Shown here piece by piece: positions 1 through 11,188 of a stretch of 64,000 nt of DNA (within the stretch, counting starts at the first letter, position 1; each line of letters opens with the position of its first letter). Both the position numbers and the translations under genes were made by a program. The notes below the pieces were generated by a model. It saw only the letters and a list, made by a program, of their open reading frames with translations, did not search any database and had not been told where the DNA came from. The DNA is from Lachnospiraceae bacterium. GTDB taxonomy: Bacteria; Bacillota; Clostridia; Lachnospirales; Lachnospiraceae. The stretch lies in assembly GCA_017437785.1 (NCBI GenBank), contig JAFRXH010000011.1:1-64000 (forward strand). The letters are read 5' to 3'.

Positions 1-1
1 C

Positions 2-1276
2 GACTGGACCGATGACGAACATACCAACGGACTTATTTCAAAGCTGATTGTAAACTTCCTGCGCAAGTACAAGGAATACGATGCCGAGAACAAGCGCAAC
101 AAGTTTGCACTTACCATAGGTGATGAACTGCCTTCAGGCATTATCCAGATGGCAAAGGTTTATGTCGCCAAGAAACGTAAGATCGGCGTAGGTGACAAGA
201 TGGCCGGCCGTCACGGTAACAAGGGTATCGTATCCCGCGTGGTAAAGCAGGAGGACATGCCGTTCCTGGCCGATGGTACTCCTGTGGATATCGTGCTTAA
301 TCCTCTGGGTGTGCCTTCACGTATGAACATCGGACAGGTGCTGGAGATCCACCTTTCACTTGCTGCTAAGGCACTGGGCTTTAACGTTGCCACTCCCGTC
401 TTTGACGGTGCCAAGGAGAACGACATCATGGATACCCTTGAGCTGGCTAACGACTATGTAAACCTGCCTTTTGATGCGGCTGAAGTAAAGGCATGGAAGG
501 CCGAAGAGCGTACCACTACCCAGGACGGTAAGGAATGGAACGGTGAGAGCTTCGAGAGCCTGCACAAGGAAGAGCTTCTGCCCGCAGTATTTGATTATCT
601 GAAAGAGAACAAAGACCATCGTGAGCTGTGGAAGGGCGTGCCTATTTCACGTGACGGTAAGGTACGTCTGCGCGACGGCCGTACGGGTGAATACTTTGAC
701 AGCCCCGTTACCATAGGACACATGCATTATCTGAAGCTGCATCACCTTGTAGACGATAAGATCCATGCACGTTCTACCGGCCCGTATTCACTGGTAACAC
801 AGCAGCCTCTGGGCGGTAAGGCTCAGTTCGGCGGCCAGCGTTTCGGAGAGATGGAGGTTTGGGCTCTGGAGGCATATGGTGCATCCTACACACTGCAGGA
901 GATACTTACCGTAAAGAGCGACGATGTTGTAGGCCGTGTGAAGACATACGAGGCTATAGTAAAGGGCGAGAACATCCCCCAGCCCGGTATACCGGAATCA
1001 TTCAAGGTGCTGCTTAAGGAACTGCAGTCACTGGCTATGGATGTACGTGTACTGGATAAGAACGATAACGAAGTGGAGCTTAAGGAGAACGTTGATTACA
1101 ACGAAAGCGAGTTCAAGTTTGACTTAGGCGAGCATAAGAATGATTATGCCGGAGCTGACGGCTTCACCACCAAGGAAGTTAACGATCAGGGTGAGTTTGA
1201 GGATGTTGATGATTATTCTGAGAGCGAAGACGAGTTTGCAAGCGAGTTCGCAGACAGCATGGAAGACGACGAATAA
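2..1276 (+). CDS. rpoB: RNA polymerase beta subunit, C-terminal part (partial)
   Basis: This is the 3' end of the gene for the beta subunit of RNA polymerase. The reading frame is open from base 2, so the start lies outside the window; about 424 residues are visible. Diagnostic blocks are [20 protein letters not shown], the [13 protein letters not shown] segment, and the C-terminal clamp region containing [20 protein letters not shown], all canonical for RpoB. The protein ends in a strongly acidic tail of about 60 residues rich in D, E and S after the [16 protein letters not shown] block. That tail is longer than in E. coli RpoB, and an acidic extension is common in Clostridia. rpoC follows 52 bases downstream with its own strong ribosome site, the usual rpoBC arrangement. 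Confidence 0.98.
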   Translation, partial: DWTDDEHTNGLISKLIVNFLRKYKEYDAENKRNKFALTIGDELPSGIIQMAKVYVAKKRKIGVGDKMAGRHGNKGIVSRVVKQEDMPFLADGTPVDIVLNPLGVPSRMNIGQVLEIHLSLAAKALGFNVATPVFDGAKENDIMDTLELANDYVNLPFDAAEVKAWKAEERTTTQDGKEWNGESFESLHKEELLPAVFDYLKENKDHRELWKGVPISRDGKVRLRDGRTGEYFDSPVTIGHMHYLKLHHLVDDKIHARSTGPYSLVTQQPLGGKAQFGGQRFGEMEVWALEAYGASYTLQEILTVKSDDVVGRVKTYEAIVKGENIPQPGIPESFKVLLKELQSLAMDVRVLDKNDNEVELKENVDYNESEFKFDLGEHKNDYAGADGFTTKEVNDQGEFEDVDDYSESEDEFASEFADSMEDDE

Positions 1277-1328
1277 AGACCGTTTACAGTGTTTTGTTTT
1301 CAGGATAACAGGAAGGAGATCATAAAAA

Positions 1329-4997
<3,669 letters not shown>

Positions 4998-5024
4998 TTA
5001 CAAAAGATATCAGTAAATAAAAGG

Positions 5025-5055
5025 ACAGGGGGTGTATGCCCCCTGTTCTGTCTTT
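5025..5055 (+). terminator. Intrinsic terminator after rpoC
   Basis: An 8-bp perfect stem, ACAGGGGG (5025-5032) with CCCCCTGT (5039-5046), has a 6-base loop and is followed by the T-rich stretch TCTGTCTTT. The position, 28 bases past the rpoC stop, suits termination of the rpoBC transcript. The T-run is interrupted, so termination may be partial. Confidence 0.7.
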
Positions 5056-5062
5056 AGGCACA

Positions 5063-5106
5063 GGGTCGCCGAAAGGAAAACGTTGCCTGACGGCAACCGG
5101 CGACCC
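5063..5106 (+). other. Nested RNA hairpin in the 5' region of the alcohol dehydrogenase gene
   Basis: The outer stem GGGTCGCC (5063-5070) pairs perfectly with GGCGACCC (5099-5106). It encloses a second perfect stem, GTTGCC (5082-5087) with GGCAAC (5092-5097), closed by a 4-base loop. A purine-rich asymmetric strand GAAAGGAAAAC (5071-5081) lies on the 5' side between the stems, with a single base opposite. The structure ends 25 bases before the ATG at 5131. It has no T-run and so is not a terminator. It could be a leader regulatory element or an mRNA stabiliser; I do not recognise it as a known riboswitch class. Confidence 0.5.
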
Positions 5107-5130
5107 GCGCACGAGCAGGAAGGAGATATA

Positions 5131-6348
5131 ATGAATATAGCAAAAAAGATATACTGCAGGTTGTTTCAGTTCGGATTCAAAGTGGCGATACCATTATTGC
5201 CATACAGATCTCCGCATATACTTAACAAGGTCGATGAGATACCGCAGCTGCTTAAGAAAAAGGACATTAATAATGTGATGTTGGTAACTGATGAACAGAT
5301 CAGAAAGTTCGGCATTACAAAGCGGCTGGAGCTGATACTGAAAGAGCAGGGATTTAAGCTTACTGTATATGACAAAGTACAGAGCAATCCCACGGTAAGG
5401 ATCGTGGAAGAGGCCAGACAGCAGTATATTCAGAATAACTGTCAGGCATTGATAGGATTTGGCGGAGGTTCATCCATGGACTGCGCCAAAGCAGTGGGCG
5501 CACTGATAGCAAGGCCTAAGTCAACGCTTGAGGATCTGGGCGGGATATTGCGCGTATGGGCACGCACGCCTTATAACATTGCGATACCTACAACTGCCGG
5601 TACCGGAAGTGAGACCACTGTTGCGGCCGTGATACTGGATGATGAGACAGGACATAAGTATGCACTAATGGATTTTCCGCTGATCCCCGATGTGGCGGTA
5701 CTTGATCCTGAGACTACCAGGACCCTGCCGCCAAAGATCACGGCAGGAACAGGCATGGATACCCTTGCCCATGCCGTGGAAGCATATATAGGCGGATCCA
5801 CTACCAGGCAGACGAGACGCGAAGCATTAAGATGCGTCAGGCTGGTATTTAAATATCTGGAACGTGCAGTAAAGAACGGAAACGATATGCAGGCAAGACG
5901 CGGGATGCTGCGTGCATCGTATCTTGGAGGCTGTGCATTCACCGTATCTTATGTGGGTTACGCGCATGCCGTGAGCCATTCCTTAAGCGGCAGATATAAT
6001 CTGCCTCATGGAGAGACTACGGCTGTAATCCTGCCTTATGTGCTGGAAGCATACGGCACAGCTATATATCCGCAGCTTAAGGCCCTGGCTATAGCAGCGG
6101 GCATTGCACATATGGACACGGATGAGACTATTGCCGCGCAGAGCTTTATAAGAGCGGTATGGGAATTGAACAGACGTATAGGCATAGGCAGCCGCATACC
6201 GGCAATAAAACCTGAAGACATAGATAAAATGGCACAGATGGCGGATGCAGAGGGCAATCCTGTTTATCCCGTGCCGGTGCTCATGGATGCAAAGCAGCTC
6301 AAAAGGTTTTATGTTGATGTGTATGAACAGGGAGGTACAAGGGCATGA
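5131..6348 (+). CDS. Iron-containing alcohol dehydrogenase
   Basis: Predicted group III (metal-dependent) alcohol dehydrogenase, 405 residues, interconverting an alcohol and an aldehyde with NAD(P)H. The nucleotide site GFGGGSSMDCAKAVG lies near residues 109-123, followed by IPTTAGTGSETT. The four metal ligands of the family are visible with canonical spacing: D210 and H214 in GMDTLAHAVEAY, H279 in YAHAVSH and H293 in LPHGET. The ATG at 5131 is chosen because AGGAAGGAGAT sits just before it; an ATG at 5032 is in frame but lies inside the rpoC terminator. The stop overlaps the start of the aldehyde dehydrogenase by 4 bases (ATGA), so the pair is translationally coupled. The substrate cannot be read from the sequence. 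No EutG or AdhE-type fusion is present. Confidence 0.9.
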   Translation: MNIAKKIYCRLFQFGFKVAIPLLPYRSPHILNKVDEIPQLLKKKDINNVMLVTDEQIRKFGITKRLELILKEQGFKLTVYDKVQSNPTVRIVEEARQQYIQNNCQALIGFGGGSSMDCAKAVGALIARPKSTLEDLGGILRVWARTPYNIAIPTTAGTGSETTVAAVILDDETGHKYALMDFPLIPDVAVLDPETTRTLPPKITAGTGMDTLAHAVEAYIGGSTTRQTRREALRCVRLVFKYLERAVKNGNDMQARRGMLRASYLGGCAFTVSYVGYAHAVSHSLSGRYNLPHGETTAVILPYVLEAYGTAIYPQLKALAIAAGIAHMDTDETIAAQSFIRAVWELNRRIGIGSRIPAIKPEDIDKMAQMADAEGNPVYPVPVLMDAKQLKRFYVDVYEQGGTRA

Positions 6349-7718
6349 ACCGTACTGAAGAGATACTTAATAAGCAGCGTGAATATTTTGCGACCGGAGC
6401 TACGCTTAATATCGGAGCGCGGGAGACAGCACTTAAGAAGCTGTACATAGCCATAAAGAAAAACGAAGAAGAGATACTTAAGGCGCTTAAAGCGGATCTT
6501 GGAAAGAGCGGCATGGAAGCCTTTATGTGCGAAGCAGGGCTGGCGTTAAATGAGATAAGCCATATGTTAAAGCATATAAGAAGTTACGCCAGAACACAGA
6601 TAAAGCCCACTCCGCTCACGAATTTCCATGCGGACAGCCTGGTATATCTTAAGCCTTACGGCAATGTGCTGATCATGAGTCCGTGGAACTATCCTTTCCT
6701 GCTTACCATGTCGCCGCTCATCGATGCGATAGCCGCGGGCAATACAGTGATAGTAAAGCCCAGTGCATATGCGCCCAATACCTCGGATATTATATCTGCC
6801 ATTATAGGCAGGACCTTTGATGAGGAATATGTAGCCTGCATCACAGGCGGAAGGGCAGAGAACCAGCAGCTGCTGGGCCTTAAATTTGATTATATTTTCT
6901 TTACCGGAAGTCAGAGCGTGGGACGTGAAGTGCTGCGCAAGGCTGCGGAGCATCTTACGCCTGTAACACTTGAGCTTGGAGGGAAGAGCCCCTGCATAGT
7001 GGACGGCTCTGCGAATCTTAAGCTGGCAGCAAAACGTATTGTATTCGGCAAGTTCTTAAACTGCGGACAGACCTGCGTGGCGCCTGATTATATACTCTGT
7101 GAAGAGTATGTTAAGGATGAGTTTGTAACCCTCTTAAAGAAGGAGATAATAAAACAGTATTCCAAAGCACCTCTTAAGAATAAGGACTACGGAAAGATTA
7201 TCAACGAAAAACATTTCAGACGTCTTAAGGCACTGATCTATCAGGATAAAGTGGTATGCGGCGGAAGAACGGATGATACTTCACTTAAGATAGAGCCCAC
7301 CGTTATGGATAATGTAAGCTGGTCGGATACAGTGATGGGTGAGGAGATATTCGGCCCCATACTTCCGGTGCTTACTTTTAAACGCATAGAAGAAGTACGT
7401 AAGACTGTCGAAGATCATGCTCATCCGCTGGCACTTTATATCTTTTCAAAAGACAGGGATAATATCAATTATCTGCTTAAGCGCTGCCGCTTCGGAGGTG
7501 GCTGTGTGAATGATGTGGTGGTACATCTTGCTACGCCAAATCTGCCTTTTGGTGGTTTCGGGGAGAGCGGCATGGGATCGTATCACGGAAGATACGGCTT
7601 TGAGACTTTCTCACACAAATGCAGCATACTTGATAAGAAGCTGTGGCTGGATCTTCCCATGCGTTATCAGCCGTATAAGAAGATATACGAAGCGATGCTT
7701 AAGCTCTTCCTGAAATAA
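6345..7718 (+). CDS. Aldehyde dehydrogenase, class 3-like
   Basis: NAD(P)-dependent aldehyde dehydrogenase of 457 residues, oxidising an aldehyde to a carboxylate. The general base lies in LELGGKSP (E210) and the catalytic cysteine in GQTCVAP (C244); SPWNYPFLL and GEEIFGPILPV are family blocks. The length of about 450 and the lack of an N-terminal extension match class 3 (fatty/aromatic aldehyde) enzymes such as YwdH or AldH of Bacillus. The start overlaps the upstream alcohol dehydrogenase stop (ATGA). The two enzymes could run alcohol to aldehyde to acid, or detoxify aldehydes; direction and substrate are inference. The C-terminus ends in a short hydrophobic/basic helix (YKKIYEAMLKLFLK), which in some class 3 enzymes aids membrane association. 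Confidence 0.9.
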   Translation: MNRTEEILNKQREYFATGATLNIGARETALKKLYIAIKKNEEEILKALKADLGKSGMEAFMCEAGLALNEISHMLKHIRSYARTQIKPTPLTNFHADSLVYLKPYGNVLIMSPWNYPFLLTMSPLIDAIAAGNTVIVKPSAYAPNTSDIISAIIGRTFDEEYVACITGGRAENQQLLGLKFDYIFFTGSQSVGREVLRKAAEHLTPVTLELGGKSPCIVDGSANLKLAAKRIVFGKFLNCGQTCVAPDYILCEEYVKDEFVTLLKKEIIKQYSKAPLKNKDYGKIINEKHFRRLKALIYQDKVVCGGRTDDTSLKIEPTVMDNVSWSDTVMGEEIFGPILPVLTFKRIEEVRKTVEDHAHPLALYIFSKDRDNINYLLKRCRFGGGCVNDVVVHLATPNLPFGGFGESGMGSYHGRYGFETFSHKCSILDKKLWLDLPMRYQPYKKIYEAMLKLFLK

Positions 7719-7732
7719 GTGGCCTGAGGCAT

Positions 7733-7761
7733 TTGACAACGTTTAAGTTATGTGCTATATT
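7733..7761 (+). promoter_or_regulatory. Promoter upstream of the cobalamin riboswitch
   Basis: A perfect -35 box TTGACA (7733-7738), a 17-base spacer, then TATATT (7756-7761) preceded by TGC, an extended -10. It is placed to start the riboswitch RNA at about 7768. Confidence 0.8.
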
Positions 7762-7767
7762 CCGTCT

Positions 7768-7945
7768 GTTTGCAGGTGCAGACCGGGAAACAGAAATGAT
7801 GCTTCCGGGGGTCTGTTAAATGGGAACCGGGTGTGATCCCCGGGCAGTGCCGCTACCGTAAAAGCCGGGTCTTAAGCCCGCAAACAGGCACAGCCACCTT
7901 CACGACGCATGAAGGCGTGCCGGAAGACTTTGGCAGAGTCTTTCT
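7768..7945 (+). promoter_or_regulatory. Cobalamin (B12) riboswitch
   Basis: The leader RNA carries the conserved landmarks of the adenosylcobalamin-type aptamer. TGCAGGTGC is at the 5' end, then AAATGGGAACCGGGTGTGA, then the ATCCCCGGGCAGTGCCGCTA core with CCGTAA after it. The closing region GTGCCGGAAGACTTTGGCA lies near 7918-7935. It is followed by the hairpin GAAGACT / AGTCTTT and then a terminator. It sits between a consensus promoter and genes for a FecCD/BtuC-type ABC importer, the standard context. Predicted effect: high intracellular B12 lowers importer expression. Confidence 0.9.
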
Positions 7946-7951
7946 TTGTGT

Positions 7952-7973
7952 GCCGCGAAAGCGGTCTTTTTTT
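7952..7973 (+). terminator. Terminator of the riboswitch expression platform
   Basis: CCGC (7953-7956), a GAAA tetraloop and GCGG (7961-7964), with a flanking G-T pair, are followed by TCTTTTTTT. The stem is short but the T-run is strong. A second, longer-range pairing of AAAGCCGCC (7981-7989) with GGCGGTTTT (8024-8032) lies before the coding start and could act as another regulated stem. Confidence 0.65.
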
Positions 7974-8077
7974 ATACCGTAAAGCCGCCGGATAAAGCAA
8001 AACGGCAGCTTGCGGACGGATGGGGCGGTTTTATCTTCCCTGTCCGATGGCAAAAAAAACAAAGGAGGAAAAAGATT

Positions 8078-9163
8078 ATGAAAAAGAAGACGCTGAAACT
8101 GTTAACAAGTGGGATGGTATTATTTACTCTTCTTGCGGGCTGCACGCAGGAGCAGCCGCCCATGGATCCGCCTGCTGAGGTAAGTGCGGAAAAGGAAGAG
8201 GAGCCTGCAGCAGAACCCACAAAAGAGCCTGAGGCTGAGCCGGAGGCAGAAGAAGCTGATACAGCAGAAGGAGTGGCTGCGAAAGACCGCAGCGGTAACG
8301 ATATAATGCTGCCTCTGGAAGTTGAGTCTATCATCTCAATGTCACCCGCCACAACAAGGGCACTCATCGATATGGGGTATGCGGACAAGATAGTGGCATC
8401 CGATACCAACTCACAGAATTCATACGGCCTTGAGCTGGCAGATGACGTGCTGTATATGGATATGATGTCACCCGATCAGGAGCAGATCGTGGCACTTTCA
8501 CCCGATATCGTGTTTACTTCGGGCATGAGCAGCTCCGACGGAAACGATGCTTATGCAAACGTAAGGGCAGCAGGGCTTTGCGTAGCGGATATTCCCTCAA
8601 GCCCTTCAATAAAGGATGTGGAAGATGACCTGCTCTTTATCGGAAAATGTATCGGTGATGAGGCAGCGGCACAGGAGCTGGTAGATGAGATGGAAGAGAC
8701 TATCGCCGAGGTAAAGGAGATAGCTGCAACCATTCCCGAAGAGGAAAAGAAGACTGTACTCTTTGAGCTCTTTACACCTTCGGCAGATTATCCTACAATC
8801 TATACTGCAGGCCCGGGAACCTATATCAATGAGATGCTGGATCTGGTAGGTGCCATAAACATCGCCGGTAATGAAGATGCGCAGTGGCCTGCGCTTACCG
8901 AGGAAGCTGCTGTGGCAGCAGATCCCCAGGTTATTCTTTCAGCCGATATGTACACACCTGATGTTATTAATACGATCCTTAAAATGAAAGGCTGGGAGAA
9001 CGTAAGCGCGATAAAGAGCGGTGACGTATACATGCTGGATGCTGATGAAGTTAACCAGCCCTGCCACCGTATAATCAATGCGCTGGTAGATATGGCTGTT
9101 TTCATCTATCCCGAATACTTTGAGTATGATGAAGGTGCAGAGGAACTTAAACCCGCAGCTTAA
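8078..9163 (+). CDS. btuF: Cobalamin-type ABC importer, substrate-binding lipoprotein
   Basis: Predicted extracellular binding lipoprotein, 361 residues. A type II signal peptide (MKKKTLKLLTSGMVLFTLLAGC) places the lipid-modified cysteine at residue 22. A low-complexity Pro/Glu/Ala linker (about residues 25-65) then tethers the binding domain. The rest is a helical-backbone (BtuF/FhuD, cluster A-II) domain beginning with DRSGNDIMLPLEVESIISMSPA, with the typical VEMDMMSPDQEQIVALSPDIVF-like stretch. ATG 8078 is chosen from the AAAGGAGG just upstream; the frame is open further 5' but only through riboswitch sequence. The B12 riboswitch argues for corrinoid rather than ferric siderophore as ligand; the fold alone does not separate them. 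Confidence 0.85.
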   Translation: MKKKTLKLLTSGMVLFTLLAGCTQEQPPMDPPAEVSAEKEEEPAAEPTKEPEAEPEAEEADTAEGVAAKDRSGNDIMLPLEVESIISMSPATTRALIDMGYADKIVASDTNSQNSYGLELADDVLYMDMMSPDQEQIVALSPDIVFTSGMSSSDGNDAYANVRAAGLCVADIPSSPSIKDVEDDLLFIGKCIGDEAAAQELVDEMEETIAEVKEIAATIPEEEKKTVLFELFTPSADYPTIYTAGPGTYINEMLDLVGAINIAGNEDAQWPALTEEAAVAADPQVILSADMYTPDVINTILKMKGWENVSAIKSGDVYMLDADEVNQPCHRIINALVDMAVFIYPEYFEYDEGAEELKPAA

Positions 9164-9206
9164 GACAAGTCTTAAGGAGGGCCCCTCTTTTTTGTATCAT
9201 GAGGGG
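9159..9206 (+). terminator. Partial terminator or attenuator between binding protein and permease genes
   Basis: The stop codon lies inside a perfect CTTAAGA / TCTTAAG stem (9159-9176). Next, AAGGAGG pairs with CCTCTTT around a 3-base GCC loop, with one G-T pair, followed by TTTT. CCCCTC (9182-9187) can instead pair with GAGGGG (9201-9206), an exclusive alternative. This layout would reduce permease expression relative to the binding protein, as is common in ABC importer operons. Confidence 0.5.
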
Positions 9207-9241
9207 TCTTCCCGTACCGGGCACGGTAAAGGAGTGTAATT

Positions 9242-10291
9242 CTGAACGAAGCGAAAGACATAAAAAGAACTAAGGGTTCGATCAAGATAACAGTCTCTCT
9301 GCTTTTTGCGCTCGTGGCGCTTATACTGGCAGCGGGGCTTGGCAGCGTGCGCGTAACACCTTCCGGGATAATGGCGGTGATAGCTCATAAACTTTTCGAC
9401 AGACCGCTGCCGGAAACTATTACGCCATCAATTGTTTCCATTATCTGGGATATAAGACTGCCCCGGGCAGTAACTGCTTTTATAGTAGGAGCCATGCTTT
9501 CCGTATCGGGCGCGGTGGTACAGGCGCTGCTGCAGAATCCCCTGGCGTCATCTTATACCCTGGGTGTATCATCCGGGGCCTCACTGGGTGCGGCTCTGGT
9601 AATAGTAAATGAGATAAGCATACCCGTTATAGGCACGCTGATGCTGCCTGTAGCGGGTTTTGTATTCGGACTTTCCACGGTACTGCTGGTCATATTTTTT
9701 TCGGTGAGGCTGGACCGTAATCTTCGTAATCACACCATCATACTGTTCGGTATGATAGTATCACTGTTTGTAAACGGTATGCTGACCCTGCTTTCGTCTG
9801 CATATTCCCAGCATATGAACAGACTGATACTGTGGCAGATGGGAACCTTTGCGGGCAGACGCTGGGAGCATGTGGGGCTGCTTTCTGCGATATGTCTTGC
9901 CGGCCTGATCGCTGTGTTTTTCTTCAACAGACAGCTTGACCTTATGAGTTTTGGGGAAGAACAGTCGCAGGCGATGGGAGTGGACGCAAAGCATTCACGC
10001 CTGATACTGCTGATATTGTCATCCGTACTGACAGGCGCTGCGGTATGCTTTACCGGCGTTATCGGATTCATCGATCTGGCGGCACCTCATGCGGTGAGGC
10101 GTATCTTCGGATCTTCCCATAAATACGTGCTGCCGATGAGCGCGGTGGCAGGCGGCAGTTTTATGGCCCTTGCGGATCTTGCATCACGCACCGTGCTTTC
10201 GCCCCGCGAGATACCGGTGGGGGCGGTAACGGCACTGCTGGGGGCACCTTTCTTTTTGTGGGTATATTTTGGCACAAGGAGGAAGGGATGA
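9242..10291 (+). CDS. btuC: Cobalamin/iron-type ABC importer permease (FecCD/BtuC family)
   Basis: Integral membrane permease of the FecCD/BtuC family, about 349 residues with roughly ten hydrophobic segments. Family blocks are RLPRAVTAFIVGAMLSVSGAVVQALLQNPLA, here beginning DIRLPRA, then SSGASLGAA and GFIDLAAPHAVRRIFGSSH near the cytoplasmic coupling helix. The frame is closed by TAA at 9227, and no ATG, GTG or TTG exists until GTG 9314, which would cut into the first membrane helix. AAAGGAG (9228-9234) points to CTG 9242 as start, giving a short cytosolic N-terminus with basic residues before TM1; ATT 9239 is an alternative. The stop overlaps the ATPase start by 4 bases. Confidence 0.85.
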   Translation: MNEAKDIKRTKGSIKITVSLLFALVALILAAGLGSVRVTPSGIMAVIAHKLFDRPLPETITPSIVSIIWDIRLPRAVTAFIVGAMLSVSGAVVQALLQNPLASSYTLGVSSGASLGAALVIVNEISIPVIGTLMLPVAGFVFGLSTVLLVIFFSVRLDRNLRNHTIILFGMIVSLFVNGMLTLLSSAYSQHMNRLILWQMGTFAGRRWEHVGLLSAICLAGLIAVFFFNRQLDLMSFGEEQSQAMGVDAKHSRLILLILSSVLTGAAVCFTGVIGFIDLAAPHAVRRIFGSSHKYVLPMSAVAGGSFMALADLASRTVLSPREIPVGAVTALLGAPFFLWVYFGTRRKG

Positions 10292-11067
10292 AGGCGATAG
10301 AATGCAGAGGGCTTTGTGCGGCTTATGATAAAAAGCTTTTAGAGAAGGGCATAGCCGTGATCAGAGACATCAGTTTTGATATTGAAGAGGGCAGCAGTGT
10401 GGCGATACTTGGCCCTAACGGCAGCGGAAAGAGTACCCTGTTAAAAGCGCTTTGTGCCATGATCCCGGGAAAGGGTACGGTGCTTATACGGGAAAAGGAT
10501 GCTGCGGAAATGTCACGCAGGGATATAGCGCGAAATATCGCCTATATGACACAGCTTTCAGAGATATTCTTTTCATATACGGTATATGAGACAGTGCTCA
10601 TGGGCCGTTATGTTCACTCCAAAGGTTTATTCGGAAGCACAACTGATAAAGACAGGTCGGTCACGGAAGAGGCGCTTAGGAGCACGGGGGTGGAGAAACT
10701 AAAAGACAGGCAGCTTTCGTCCTTATCCGGAGGTGAGCTCCAGCGCGTGTTCCTGGCCAGGACCTTTGCACAGGGCAGCCCGATACTTATGCTGGATGAG
10801 CCAAATAATCATCTGGATCTTAAGGTGCAGGCTGAGCTGGCCGGGTATCTTAAGCAATGGTGCACACAGGAGCAGCACACGCTCATAGGCGTGTATCATG
10901 ATATACCTCTGGCACTGGAGCTGGCAGATCGATTTATCCTTATGAAAGACGGCAGTATGAAGGCGACCGGCAGCAGGGAAGAGATACTTAACGGGGGGCT
11001 GCTGGAAGAAACCTATGGTTTTGAAGTGCGCAGCTATCTGGGAAGGATAGAGAAGCTCCTGAAATAA
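10288..11067 (+). CDS. btuD: Cobalamin/iron-type ABC importer ATPase
   Basis: ATP-binding subunit of the importer, 259 residues. Walker A is GPNGSGKST, the Q-loop region reads YMTQLSEIFFSYTVYE, the signature is LSGGELQRV, Walker B is ILMLDEPNNHLDL and the switch histidine is in GVYHDIPLAL. ATG 10288 is preceded by AAGGAGGAAGGG and overlaps the permease stop as ATGA. This completes the binding protein, permease and ATPase set under the B12 riboswitch. The FepC/BtuD subfamily is clear; corrinoid specificity is from context. Confidence 0.88.
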   Translation: MKAIECRGLCAAYDKKLLEKGIAVIRDISFDIEEGSSVAILGPNGSGKSTLLKALCAMIPGKGTVLIREKDAAEMSRRDIARNIAYMTQLSEIFFSYTVYETVLMGRYVHSKGLFGSTTDKDRSVTEEALRSTGVEKLKDRQLSSLSGGELQRVFLARTFAQGSPILMLDEPNNHLDLKVQAELAGYLKQWCTQEQHTLIGVYHDIPLALELADRFILMKDGSMKATGSREEILNGGLLEETYGFEVRSYLGRIEKLLK

Positions 11068-11118
11068 AAGATTTGGATAAAATGTCAGAAATTCCGTCGC
11101 GATCATGCATTTTGCTTG

Positions 11119-11148
11119 TGTACATTTTACATGTATCTGTGATATAAT
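11119..11148 (+). promoter_or_regulatory. Promoter of the GGDEF-EAL gene
   Basis: An exact TATAAT (11143-11148) is preceded by TGA, giving an extended -10. An imperfect -35, TGTACA (11119-11124), lies 18 bases upstream. It lies 41 bases before the ATG. Confidence 0.65.
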
Positions 11149-11188
11149 GTATTCGGTATTGTAAATAACATAAAAAGGAGGGACACGG

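Noticed and set aside
5032..5130. Upstream in-frame ATG extending the iron alcohol dehydrogenase by 33 residues
   Set aside because: It lies in the rpoC terminator, its residues are not conserved-looking, and a strong AGGAAGGAGAT precedes the ATG at 5131.
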